From: an uncultured Kiritimatiellota bacterium | GTDB lineage: Bacteria > Verrucomicrobiota > Kiritimatiellia > RFP12 > UBA1067 | NCBI GenBank assembly: GCA_934621385.1 | Contig: CAKTUI010000004.1 | Span: 1 to 64,000, forward strand | Direction: 5' to 3' | DNA length: 64,000 nt | In this document: positions 43,725-52,635 of the stretch, one piece after another | How positions within the stretch are numbered: position 1 is the first letter of the stretch | Layout of the letters: each line of letters opens with the position of its first letter | Notes under the pieces: model-generated | The model's input: only the letters and a program-made list of their open reading frames with translations | What the model was told of the DNA's origin: nothing | Database searches by the model: none | Translations under genes and position numbers: made by a program

Positions 43725-44708
43725 CTACTTCCGCGCCGCCTCCAGCACGTCCGCAAGCGTGACGGGCATTCCGCCGCGCTTTGCGGACACTTCCGCCGCC
43801 TCCATGAGGGCGGCGATTTCAAGCGTTTCCTCGGGACTGAACGGAACAACACCCGTCTTGAAGAACTTCAAAATCTCACGCAGAAGCGGCTCGTATCCCT
43901 GGTAGCCATCGAAGACGACGACCAGATTCGCCGGATCCTTCGGCTTCACCGGCAGGATGTATCCCGTGTAGGTCGACCAGTCGTGCCGAAAGAGGTGAAG
44001 TTGCCCCATGCGCCCGTTCGGATAGGCAATGTTGATGACATCGTCCGATTCACTGCGGAAGCAACTGACTTTCTCGGCCCCCGTCCCCATGACCGCCACA
44101 TAAGGCTCAAAGCCATGAATGCCGTACCAGCTGTAGAAGTTGTGCGTACCCTGCGCCTCCTCCGGGGAAGGCGACGTGAGCGCAACCGTCCGAATCGGGC
44201 CATACGTCCCCGCCCGAACCTCCCGAATCACGCGTCCGAAACGCAGAGCCGAGGACGAGAAGTACTTCGCGTTCAACCGTTTGCCAAGCTCATAAATGCG
44301 CAGCGCGTCATGCAGGTTGTGCGCAAGGGGCTTGTCGATGAAGCAGGGCTTGCCCGACCGAAAGACCTTTTCGGCCTGCGCCAGGTGCTCACGCCCATCG
44401 TTCGTCTCAAGGCAAATGCAATCCACGCGGGCAATCAGCTCGTCAATGTCAGGGACGATTTCAACGCCCATCTCCCGCATCTGCGCAAGGTACTTCGGGT
44501 AGCGGTTCGTGGCCGAGATGATGTCCCTCGACCCCCACTGGTAGGCGTGGGTGACGCGGAAGCCCTCGGCCTCCGGGCTTCGGTCGACATTCATGAACTT
44601 GGTGAAGGCAATCACATGGCTCGTGTCGAGTCCGATGATGCCGACTTTCAGTTCCGCCGCCGCGACACCGGCCGTAAGGCAGGCAAAAAGAAGTAAAAGG
44701 CGTTTCAT
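43725..44708 (-). CDS. Gfo/Idh/MocA-like oxidoreductase with signal peptide (operon member 2)
   Basis: This 327-residue protein has a cleavable-looking signal peptide (LLLLFACLTAGVAAA), followed by a Rossmann start (LKVGIIGLDTSHVIAFTKFM) and the PCFIDKPLAHN motif. The substrate half contains YSWYGIHGFEPYVAVMG. Export of an NAD(P)-dependent fold is unusual; exported members may keep a tightly bound cofactor. It overlaps the enolase-superfamily gene by 4 bp. Confidence 0.78.
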   Translation of the reverse strand: MKRLLLLFACLTAGVAAAELKVGIIGLDTSHVIAFTKFMNVDRSPEAEGFRVTHAYQWGSRDIISATNRYPKYLAQMREMGVEIVPDIDELIARVDCICLETNDGREHLAQAEKVFRSGKPCFIDKPLAHNLHDALRIYELGKRLNAKYFSSSALRFGRVIREVRAGTYGPIRTVALTSPSPEEAQGTHNFYSWYGIHGFEPYVAVMGTGAEKVSCFRSESDDVINIAYPNGRMGQLHLFRHDWSTYTGYILPVKPKDPANLVVVFDGYQGYEPLLREILKFFKTGVVPFSPEETLEIAALMEAAEVSAKRGGMPVTLADVLEAARK

Positions 44709-46021
44709 GATAAGGTTTCCCGCTTGTTGAAGAGTGCCTCGTAACGCGGCATCGGCGCAAAGATGCCATCCCGTGGGACATCGCGGAACAGGACATCCCA
44801 GTTCCTGTAGTTCTGCGGCCCATTGGACTCCAGCAACCCGAGCTTGCCAAGCCCGGGGAACTGCGGCAGACGCTCCGCAACCGCACGATTCCACTCGACC
44901 AGTACCGGATTGACCGTCAGGTCGGCACAGAAGCACGGCACATTCCGCCGCGCCGCCGCCGCCGCAATCTTCAGCGTCATCGACAGCGTTTTCGCAATCG
45001 GCTTGAGCGCCATGGCACGATAGCCCATCTCCATGCGCCGCTCTGCGTCGGCGACCGTATGCGCCGACTCGTCCGCCGCCAGCCGCAGGGGAATGTCGTG
45101 GACATCCACCTCGTTCATCTCGTCAAAAGGCTCCTCGACAATCGCAGTCTGCTCGCGTGCACCGATCCGTTCGAGGTGATCGGCAAAACGCAGGAGCGTC
45201 TCCTTGTCGGCATAGCGTCCGTTCGCGTCAAAGTAGTAGAAGGCGCGGCCCGTGGCCGAATCCTCGGTGCGCACCTCGCGCAAGATGGCGTGGAGTTCGG
45301 ACACGCGGGCGCAGTCCTTCGCCAACATTTCCTGCTGCGTGCCGGGCTGCCCAATCTTGATTTTGAAGAAGAACGAGCCTCCCCTTACCAACCTCCGGAC
45401 CTCATCAAGCGGCGTACCGTAGGTGATGAGTGGAATCATTGCACAGCGCGGATGATGCGCCGGAATTCCCTCTCGCCACGCGGCGGGAACCGCCGCGTCA
45501 AGCGAGGTGAAGCCCTTGTCCCGTGCATAAAGCACCCAGGCCGCATTGTCAACGGCAACGAGCGCATTCAGCGTAAACGTCGGGCGCAGATTGGCCCGGC
45601 CGGAAAGTTTCCGCCCGTAGTCGAGAACCTGCGGGAAGAGCGCGTCCAACAACTCAAACGGCGTCGCGAACGACATTCCCCGCGCCAGTTCAACGGCCCG
45701 ACGGGTCAGCGACAGCATCAGTTCATTGCCCGCCGTTTCCGAACGGCTCATGAAAATCGCCGCGTCGCTCCACAGGACGCTTTGCGTACCAAGGCCGATT
45801 CCCGTCTCGCCCGATTCCGCCGCGAACTTGACGGCGGGCTGCCAAAGTTCCGTCAGATAGCCACCCTTGAAGCCAAACGGGCGCACGAGCGGTTCCCGTG
45901 TGCAACGAAGTGCCGCGTCGGCAATCCTCAGCCGTGCCGCAGATGAATTGGCGATGGGCGCGGCGAATCCGGAACAGGATGCCGCCGCAAGGCCGCCCAA
46001 GAACATTCGCCGCGTCATCAT
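44705..46021 (-). CDS. Exported enolase-superfamily (muconate lactonising/dipeptide epimerase-like) enzyme
   Basis: The 438-residue protein begins with a Tat-like signal (TRRMFLGGLAAASCSGFAAP); the Cys could also be lipidated. The barrel shows the MLE-subgroup catalytic pattern: FFFKIKIG (K-x-K), YYFDANGRY (metal Asp), IVEEPFDEM (metal Glu), LAADESAH (third ligand) and a Lys in MALKPIAKT. The enzyme would abstract an alpha-proton next to a carboxylate: epimerisation, dehydration or cycloisomerisation. Its substrate is unknown. Placement between two oxidoreductases suggests action on an oxidised sugar acid or amino-acyl group. Confidence 0.8.
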   Translation of the reverse strand: MMTRRMFLGGLAAASCSGFAAPIANSSAARLRIADAALRCTREPLVRPFGFKGGYLTELWQPAVKFAAESGETGIGLGTQSVLWSDAAIFMSRSETAGNELMLSLTRRAVELARGMSFATPFELLDALFPQVLDYGRKLSGRANLRPTFTLNALVAVDNAAWVLYARDKGFTSLDAAVPAAWREGIPAHHPRCAMIPLITYGTPLDEVRRLVRGGSFFFKIKIGQPGTQQEMLAKDCARVSELHAILREVRTEDSATGRAFYYFDANGRYADKETLLRFADHLERIGAREQTAIVEEPFDEMNEVDVHDIPLRLAADESAHTVADAERRMEMGYRAMALKPIAKTLSMTLKIAAAAARRNVPCFCADLTVNPVLVEWNRAVAERLPQFPGLGKLGLLESNGPQNYRNWDVLFRDVPRDGIFAPMPRYEALFNKRETLS

Positions 46022-47418
46022 GCCTTCAGTTCCCAGCCCTTCTCGTAGCGCGGCATCCAGAACTTCGCCGCCGGATCGTCCGCATCCTTCAGCCGTCCCG
46101 TCGCCGCATCAAGCGGAATGGCCGCGCCAATCTGAAGCGAGACATTGCCGAGTTCCGTAATCAGGTTCGACTTGAGCGCTGAGTCAATCGGCTGGGCCGT
46201 CTTCACATTCCCGGCAAGGGCGCATTCCGTGAAGTTCTTAACGTGGCAGATGTCGCACGAGCGAATCGGGTCGGAAAGACGGATGTCGCCCTCCTGGCTC
46301 CCGGTGTCCGCCGCATCCCAAGACTTGACGAGTTTCCGTCCCGTCCGATCGTAGATGGCGGATTCCCCAAGCGGACCGAAGAACGCAACGCCGTCATCGC
46401 AATAGACGAGGCACCCCGTCCACTTGCCCATGAATGTGAAGGCCGACGAATGCGAGCACCCTTCCCACGTCAGGTAGCGGTTCTCCGGGAACTGCACGGT
46501 CAGGGTCTGCGTATCGTCCCAATTCCAGTCCTCCCCTTCATAGAAGAGGTGTCCGCCGCCCGTGTAAATCCGCTCGGGCCAGTCCGCACCGAGCGCCCAG
46601 CGGGCGATGTCGACGAAGTGGAGACCGTTGTTCGGCAAGTCACCCGTGCCATAACCCCTGAAGAAACGCCAGTTGTAGTGCACGAGGTGCGAACGATAGG
46701 CCGTGCGGGGCGCACAGCACTGCCAAAGATCCCATCCGTCCGCCCCGAGCCACGCCGGAACCGGCTCCTCCTTCACGCCGCGAATTGCGGGCCGATCGGA
46801 CATACACCACGCCTTTGCCCAGTGCGGACGACCAATCTGTCCCGAGCGGATGTAGTTGATGGCCTGCTGCGTGGAATAGGAACTGCGACGCTGGGTGCCG
46901 AGCACGAAGACGGACTGCGTCTGCCGCTGGACTTCCGCCAGGATTTCAGCCTCGCCAGCCGAGATGCCAATCGGCTTCTCAAGGTAGAGGGCCTTGCCCG
47001 CCTTCATCGCCTCAACGCCAATGTAGCAGTGCGAATGGTCGGGCGTCGCGACAAGCACCGCGTCCACGTCATCGCGGCGCACGGCCTCGCGGAAGTCCTT
47101 CACCTTCGCCGGGGCGATGCCCGTCATCTCCTTCAGGACTCTCGCGGCGAGATCCATTGCCGTCGAATCGACATCGCAGACGACCGTCACCACGCAGTTC
47201 GGCAGTTCGGCAAACCGGCTCATCACCTGAAAGCCACGCCCGCGCGCACCTTTCGGGTCAACGACAAAGCCATGCCCGTGGTCCGCCGTCCGGGCGCAAC
47301 CGACAACACAAAGACGCAACTTGTTCGCAGGTGTCGCCGCACCCAAAAGCGTCCATGCGGAGGCAATCGTGAACGCACAGCCGCCGGCCTTGATGAAATC
47401 CCTTCTATTCCAGTTCAT
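46018..47418 (-). CDS. Tat-exported Gfo/Idh/MocA oxidoreductase (operon member 3)
   Basis: The 466-residue protein has a twin-arginine signal (NRRDFIKAGGCAFTIASA), a nucleotide-binding region (KLRLCVVGCARTADHGHG), VLVATPDHSHCYIGVEAMKAGK and the catalytic LYLEKPIGIS. The C-terminal domain has YNWRFFRGYGTGDLPNNGLHFVDIARW, seen in the bacteroidetes/PVC group of exported members, and ends WMPRYEKGWEL. Such proteins act on sugars in the periplasm, and some relatives are glycosidases that use bound NAD. It overlaps its neighbours by 4 bp. Confidence 0.85.
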   Translation of the reverse strand: MNWNRRDFIKAGGCAFTIASAWTLLGAATPANKLRLCVVGCARTADHGHGFVVDPKGARGRGFQVMSRFAELPNCVVTVVCDVDSTAMDLAARVLKEMTGIAPAKVKDFREAVRRDDVDAVLVATPDHSHCYIGVEAMKAGKALYLEKPIGISAGEAEILAEVQRQTQSVFVLGTQRRSSYSTQQAINYIRSGQIGRPHWAKAWCMSDRPAIRGVKEEPVPAWLGADGWDLWQCCAPRTAYRSHLVHYNWRFFRGYGTGDLPNNGLHFVDIARWALGADWPERIYTGGGHLFYEGEDWNWDDTQTLTVQFPENRYLTWEGCSHSSAFTFMGKWTGCLVYCDDGVAFFGPLGESAIYDRTGRKLVKSWDAADTGSQEGDIRLSDPIRSCDICHVKNFTECALAGNVKTAQPIDSALKSNLITELGNVSLQIGAAIPLDAATGRLKDADDPAAKFWMPRYEKGWELKA

Positions 47419-50060
47419 TTGTCCTTCTTCTCCTGTTGTTTGCGGTTCCGAATCAGTTCGTAAAGGTAGGTGGCATTCGCGGCATCCCGCGCCGTGTCAC
47501 ACGTGAATGCGAGGGAACCCCTGCGGATTGAAGTCGGAACGAGGCCCCGACGCGTTCCATCCGAATCAAGCGCGTAGACCGACACTTCCTCCGGGCGATT
47601 GAGCTTCAGCCAGACCCGCGCTCGCGCACGCGGCATCAGATAGGGCGGCCGTCCGCTCTGAAGAAGGTAGCGTCCGTCCCGGTCGGCGAAGCGGTCGCCC
47701 GTGTTATAGAGCCGCGTCAAATGGGTCAGAAGAATGCGACTGGAGTCCCCAAGCGGACTTTCGTCAAGAGAACTCACCCAGATTGTCGTCTTTTCCCGTC
47801 CACAGTTGGCGGCCAGCGGTCCGGCACGAAAAACACCCGACTCAACGCTCCCGCCACACGTGCGGGGCGTTGACACCGTGAACGAATTGTTCGTGCGGCC
47901 AATCGTCACCGCACCATCCGCCAGCTTGAGGTTCGCCGACCCCAGCAACCCTTCCACGCGGTCCGCCGTCAACTTGACATCCGCCGGATAGGCAAAGTCA
48001 TGAATACTTCCCTGAACGCCCACGTCCAGTGCCGAACCGAACTGAACGTACCAGCCCGCCCACGGCCAGGCGAACTCATTCTGCCAGACGCAATCGTGAG
48101 ACTTGCTATTGTCAATGCGGCTTCTTGGAATGACCAATGAGGCCCGCCGCGCCAAAGGTTTCAGATCGCCGCGAAGGAACAGGCACATGAGCGCACGATC
48201 CGCCGCGACAGCGAGCGCGTCGCTCGCCCCCTCCAACTTGGCGAGAGCATGACTTCCCGATTCTAGGGCGCGGCGCTTGTCATGCGCCCACAGGTAACGC
48301 CAGATGCCATCCCAGTCCTGCGCGGCGGCGAGCGCACCGACCGTCAGGCCCGAACTGGCCCGATAGGCCGATGGAGCGCACCAGTTGAATTCGGAAATGA
48401 CAAACGGCTTGCCCCAGAGACGCGTCGTCAGGGCCTGAACCGGAATCTCGGCAAACTCCGAAAAGACACGCCGATTCGGCGTGAACAGTGGAACGCGATC
48501 CCCATCCGTCCATTTGGCATCGTCCGGCCAGGATGGGTGGTCGTAGTAGAAATGGTCGTCCACATAGTCGCTCAGGTCAGATCGCACGGACTGCAGGCAG
48601 AACGGCATCGTCCCGCCATTGCAGGTCGACAGGGGCACGTCACTGCCGACCTCCCGCCGAATGAAAGTGCGCATTTCCTGCATGAACGCATGCTCCTGCC
48701 GACACATATCGTGGGTCGTGCCATCGCCGCAGGACCAGGCGCAGGGGCTCTCGTTCACGACATTGACAAGTGCGATGGTCGGCTCGTCCGCATAGCGTCG
48801 CCCCAAGAGTGGGTTGACATGATTGAAGAAGCCGCCGACGAACCGCTTCAGGTTGTCCCGTGCCGCCGGATTGACGAGATACTGATATTTCAGTTCGTTG
48901 CGATTGCCGCGCCCATTGTGCACCATGCCGGGCCGGTCGATGCCAATCGCCCGGAAACTCGTGTTGCGGCCAACGTGCAAGTCGAGCGTCACGTAAATGC
49001 CGCGCCTCGAACAGGCGGCCAGCAGATTGTCGAGTCCCTCAAACTGGGCGGCGACTGGTGTCGCCCCGTCGGGCGAGCCCTTCGTCAGCCCCATGTATTC
49101 ATTCTCGAAGTTGTGGAGCCGAATCGCATTGTAGCCCAGACGAACCAGGCGGTCCGTCAGCAGGTCCGCCTCCTCGGGCGTATAGTAGCAGGCATAGGAG
49201 TGCAGGTTCACACCATAGAACTTCTGCCGAATGCCCGGCAGGCGCTCGAACTCAAAATGCCCCCCCGTCGCCCGAAGTCGTCCGTAAGTTCCACACGCCG
49301 TGCGCGGCACAATGCGCGAGAAGTCAAGGGCGGACCCCTTCTGAACATCCGCCCGATAGGTCAGTGGAACGAACGCCGCTCCGGGCTGCGCAATCCACGG
49401 CGTGTTCGGGTTCTCAATCGGACGCGCCGTCCGCAACGTGAAGCCAATCAAGAGCGTCTGCCCAACCGCCAGTTCTTCCGCCCGCACGGCGGACAGGCGA
49501 AGCGTGTAGGACTCCTGCCTCTCCTTCCGCATGACGGTGACAATGACCGGCGAATCAAAGGTCAGGTCGAGGAATTGGCTTCCATCAGAAGATTCAAGCC
49601 GCAGGCTGGAAATCGTGCCACACTCAATGAAGGCGGTCTTCGGCAAGGGCTGGCTTTTCCCATCCGCGAGAAGCCGTCCGCCGACAAGGCACCGCCCATC
49701 GGCATAGGCCTGGACGGACACCGTCTCAACACGACCGCCTTTCGTCACAACGGCGCGATAGGCGACGCGAAGAGCCCCGTTGGTGACCAGCGTGGACATC
49801 TCACACGCGCACGAAACGCCATCCTCGACGATGGACACGAAGGCGACCTGGCCATCCGCCGGCGGCAATTCAACCCGCGCATGAGGAACGCCGCCAATCT
49901 TCCCGCACTTCAGCCACCCCGCGCCATGGATGAAGTAGCCGAAGGAGAAATCCGGATCGGCGATGGAACCGCCTGCGCCGTGGGGATTGATTGTAAAATT
50001 CCCCGCGCAGGCGGCGAACGCCGTCCACAGTCCCATCAGAGAAAGAAGGATGAATCTCAT
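47415..50060 (-). CDS. Secreted clan GH-A glycoside hydrolase
   Basis: The 881-residue protein starts with a signal peptide (MRFILLSLMGLWTAFAACAG). A beta-sandwich N-terminal part (to about residue 255) is followed by a TIM barrel starting QKFYGVNLHSYACYY. The acid/base Glu is in TIALVNVVNESPCAW and the nucleophile Glu in KPFVISEFNWCAP, the clan A arrangement as in GH5-type enzymes. A further beta-rich C-terminus follows. The exact family is not clear. As the only glycosidase in the operon, it should release the sugar handled by the downstream genes. Confidence 0.8.
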   Translation of the reverse strand: MRFILLSLMGLWTAFAACAGNFTINPHGAGGSIADPDFSFGYFIHGAGWLKCGKIGGVPHARVELPPADGQVAFVSIVEDGVSCACEMSTLVTNGALRVAYRAVVTKGGRVETVSVQAYADGRCLVGGRLLADGKSQPLPKTAFIECGTISSLRLESSDGSQFLDLTFDSPVIVTVMRKERQESYTLRLSAVRAEELAVGQTLLIGFTLRTARPIENPNTPWIAQPGAAFVPLTYRADVQKGSALDFSRIVPRTACGTYGRLRATGGHFEFERLPGIRQKFYGVNLHSYACYYTPEEADLLTDRLVRLGYNAIRLHNFENEYMGLTKGSPDGATPVAAQFEGLDNLLAACSRRGIYVTLDLHVGRNTSFRAIGIDRPGMVHNGRGNRNELKYQYLVNPAARDNLKRFVGGFFNHVNPLLGRRYADEPTIALVNVVNESPCAWSCGDGTTHDMCRQEHAFMQEMRTFIRREVGSDVPLSTCNGGTMPFCLQSVRSDLSDYVDDHFYYDHPSWPDDAKWTDGDRVPLFTPNRRVFSEFAEIPVQALTTRLWGKPFVISEFNWCAPSAYRASSGLTVGALAAAQDWDGIWRYLWAHDKRRALESGSHALAKLEGASDALAVAADRALMCLFLRGDLKPLARRASLVIPRSRIDNSKSHDCVWQNEFAWPWAGWYVQFGSALDVGVQGSIHDFAYPADVKLTADRVEGLLGSANLKLADGAVTIGRTNNSFTVSTPRTCGGSVESGVFRAGPLAANCGREKTTIWVSSLDESPLGDSSRILLTHLTRLYNTGDRFADRDGRYLLQSGRPPYLMPRARARVWLKLNRPEEVSVYALDSDGTRRGLVPTSIRRGSLAFTCDTARDAANATYLYELIRNRKQQEKKDK

Positions 50061-50087
50061 GCCCGTCGAGACCATCACCAATCCGTC

Positions 50088-52508
50088 TTAGCGCACGCGA
50101 ATCAACAAGGCATGCGGCGAATAGGTGAGCTTCACCTGCGTCTTCGTCGTCACCACCTTCCAGTCGCCCAGTTCGACGGATGCCTTGTCAATCACAGGTG
50201 CACCGACAATGGCACCCGCCTCGGCAATCAGATACTCCTTCGCCGCGTGATGGTCAGGCTTCTGATCCACCGGCATCTTGAGGGTGACGCCCTCACCGAA
50301 CGAAAGCGTCCCATCGACATGGAGGGCCTTCCCGTTCGCAAGGTCCGCCGCCAAAATCGTCCACGAATCCGTCAGCGTCAAGTCGCCGTGGAGAACCGTG
50401 GGGAAGCCGACCAACTTGCCCTGGACGAAGCCGTTGCCATTCAGGTCGAATGTCGTCCCCGCCGCGAAGGAAAGTTCGTCAAAGACCGGCAGCATTTCCG
50501 CCGCGGCCGACTCATCCTGATTGTCAATCGTCAGCAGCCGCCCCGAACCGCCGTCGTCCAGTTTCAGGAAGTGCTCCACATTCACTTCATCCGCAACGGG
50601 ATTCGGATCGTAGGAAAGGCTCAGCCCGTCGAAGCGGTCCGTCCCTGGATTCTGCCGACTATTCCACGAGGCACCGCACGAGTAAATCATAATTGAGTTC
50701 GGTCCTGGTTGCAGGACGATCGTGAAGATGTTCGTGCGGCCCGCCCCTTCCGAAGGATTGCCAAACGGCGACCAGACTCCGTTGATAACCATTGATCCGC
50801 GATAGGACTGGTGGAAGGCGAACTGCCATGTGACAGGCTCGGCGGAACGATTCCAGACATAACCCTGATAGAGGTAGGCTGTTGCTCGCCGAATGTCATT
50901 GGCAACAACCATGTCGAAGCCCTCGAAAACCTTCGTGGCGCCCAAGCGCGAATAGACCGCATTCTCCTGATTCGTTGACAGGAGCGGCGGCAGGAACGAC
51001 TGCGTCGTCGCATCCCAACGGCGGTTGAAGTCCGAGGGGCTTCCCCAAATGTTCTGACCCGCCACGTCCCCCTTCGACATATCGACAAACTTCCACTCCC
51101 AAAGTCCCGCGTGGCCGTAGACCTTCGACCCGAGTTTCAGCGCACCACCCTGAACGGATGTCGTGCCCGTCACGTGAACGGCGTTCGAAAGCATCAGCGT
51201 GCCGGAACCCGTCTTCACAAGCCCTGCCATGGTCGGACGCGTCAGATCGGCCACCAGCACCCCGCCGCCAGTGATGGAGGAGTCCACGTCACCGGCGAAA
51301 GTCAACGCTGATAGCGCGGAGGCGTTGTCGCCCGCCAGAACCAGCCGTGCACCATCCGTGAATGTCACGGCGTGCGCATTCGGGAAAAGCGGCGAATTGT
51401 CGCAGAGGGCAACGCCGCTGTTCTCCGGCGCAACCTTTCCGTTCGTCGTCCCCGTGATGGTCACGTCACCCGCAAAAGTGCCGCCCGCACCCGCCAGAAG
51501 GTTCACCCACCCAGGCCCCACCTGCAACGTTCCCGTACCGTTGAACGGACCCGCGAACGTGAGCGCGGTCGCCTTATCGGAGGTGTCGGCCAGCGAATTG
51601 GCACCCGACAACTCAATCGGTCCATTCCACCGATAGGTCGTCAGATCCGACTTGTCGGACGCGTTGACCGTGTAATAGCGCGTATTGGACAACTTGAGCG
51701 TGGCAGATGCGACCGAAAGCGGACGCGTAATCTCGAAACTGGCGTTCGAGAGTTCAAGCGCACACGGTGCCTCGGATTCGGCGAAACCAAACGGGCCGTT
51801 CGCATTGAGGAAGCGCAGCGCATTTGGATTCGGATACGCGGCATTGCCGACAACGGCAAATGTGCCGCCATTCTTAACGGTTCCTTCCGCCTCAAACATC
51901 GTCCATTTTGCATCGTCCCGAAGGAATGTCAGCTTGTGACCGCCCAAGTCGAAGTCCCCGGAGACCTTCAGCCGCTGGTTCTCGACCCGCACCGTTGCAT
52001 CCGCGAGAAAACGGAACGTCGACCAGTCGGCGAGGCCGACCGTGCCGCCATCCTTCAGACGCATGAACTTGCAACTCGGCTCGACGGCGGCGGGTGCCCC
52101 CGCAAAGACGAAGGTCTTGCCCGAGACAAGTCCATTCCCCCAATCCCCATAGGACGAGTCGTCGGCAATCGAGGCTCCGTCGTTGACATAGACCGTGCCG
52201 ACATTGTTCGCACCGAAATCGCCGCGCTGGGCGACGATGAAGCGTCCCTCATCGATGGTGATGTCGCCCGTGTAGGACGGGATGGGGCTCGCCGTCAAAT
52301 CACCCGGACCCGTCTTGAGGATGTTGGTGATGCCGTCCGTCACCTGGGCGGCATCCAGCGTCGCCCCGGCGACGTCAACGGCAATCTTCAGCACGCCCGG
52401 CTCGGACGAACTGTCGTAAACCGCGCCACCCAGGGCGACCCCTGCGCTCAGGCACACAAGGGCCGCAATCCGAGAAGCACCACAGCGAACATCTGGCTTG
52501 CACAACAT
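50088..52508 (-). CDS. Secreted autotransporter-type beta-strand repeat protein
   Basis: The 806-residue protein has a signal peptide (IAALVCLSAGVALGGA). Repeated strand motifs typical of the PVC autotransporter-associated repeat follow: ITNILKTGPGDLTAS, GDITIDEGRFIV, GLVKTGSGTLMLSN and TSVQGGALKLGS. A carbohydrate-binding-like insert lies around residues 490-640. No classical beta-barrel translocator or PEP-CTERM motif is evident at the C-terminus. First gene of the operon, with ribosome-binding site AGGAGG. It probably binds or displays the glycan at the cell surface. Confidence 0.8.
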   Translation of the reverse strand: MLCKPDVRCGASRIAALVCLSAGVALGGAVYDSSSEPGVLKIAVDVAGATLDAAQVTDGITNILKTGPGDLTASPIPSYTGDITIDEGRFIVAQRGDFGANNVGTVYVNDGASIADDSSYGDWGNGLVSGKTFVFAGAPAAVEPSCKFMRLKDGGTVGLADWSTFRFLADATVRVENQRLKVSGDFDLGGHKLTFLRDDAKWTMFEAEGTVKNGGTFAVVGNAAYPNPNALRFLNANGPFGFAESEAPCALELSNASFEITRPLSVASATLKLSNTRYYTVNASDKSDLTTYRWNGPIELSGANSLADTSDKATALTFAGPFNGTGTLQVGPGWVNLLAGAGGTFAGDVTITGTTNGKVAPENSGVALCDNSPLFPNAHAVTFTDGARLVLAGDNASALSALTFAGDVDSSITGGGVLVADLTRPTMAGLVKTGSGTLMLSNAVHVTGTTSVQGGALKLGSKVYGHAGLWEWKFVDMSKGDVAGQNIWGSPSDFNRRWDATTQSFLPPLLSTNQENAVYSRLGATKVFEGFDMVVANDIRRATAYLYQGYVWNRSAEPVTWQFAFHQSYRGSMVINGVWSPFGNPSEGAGRTNIFTIVLQPGPNSIMIYSCGASWNSRQNPGTDRFDGLSLSYDPNPVADEVNVEHFLKLDDGGSGRLLTIDNQDESAAAEMLPVFDELSFAAGTTFDLNGNGFVQGKLVGFPTVLHGDLTLTDSWTILAADLANGKALHVDGTLSFGEGVTLKMPVDQKPDHHAAKEYLIAEAGAIVGAPVIDKASVELGDWKVVTTKTQVKLTYSPHALLIRVR

Positions 52509-52538
52509 TCAAACCTCCTATTGATACTTTACTCCTCT

Positions 52539-52547
52539 ATTATACCA
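52539..52547 (-). promoter_or_regulatory. TGGTATAAT promoter of the carbohydrate operon
   Basis: Full extended -10 on the minus strand, 30 bases before the ATG at 52508. The leader contains TAGGAGGTT as the ribosome-binding site. It lies 30 bp from the nearer of the two half-sites for the divergent regulator. Confidence 0.7.
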
Positions 52548-52577
52548 TTCTACCCATAGGACGGGGAAAGTAAGTTT

Positions 52578-52608
52578 TTGCAAAATTCATCGTCCGTCAT
52601 TGCAAAAT
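52578..52608 (+). promoter_or_regulatory. Pair of direct half-sites for the XylR-type regulator
   Basis: TTGCAAAAT occurs at 52578-52586 and again at 52600-52608, exactly 22 bp apart in direct orientation. Paired direct half-sites two helical turns apart are what AraC/XylR-type dimers bind. The pair lies between the divergent promoters of the operon and the regulator. Confidence 0.65.
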
Positions 52609-52619
52609 CGAAACGCCTG

Positions 52620-52628
52620 TGGTATCCT
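52620..52628 (+). promoter_or_regulatory. TGGTATCCT promoter of the XylR-type regulator
   Basis: Extended -10 ending 7 bases before the ATG at 52636, so the predicted transcript would begin at or next to the start codon (leaderless). Confidence 0.5.
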
Positions 52629-52635
52629 ACACGCC

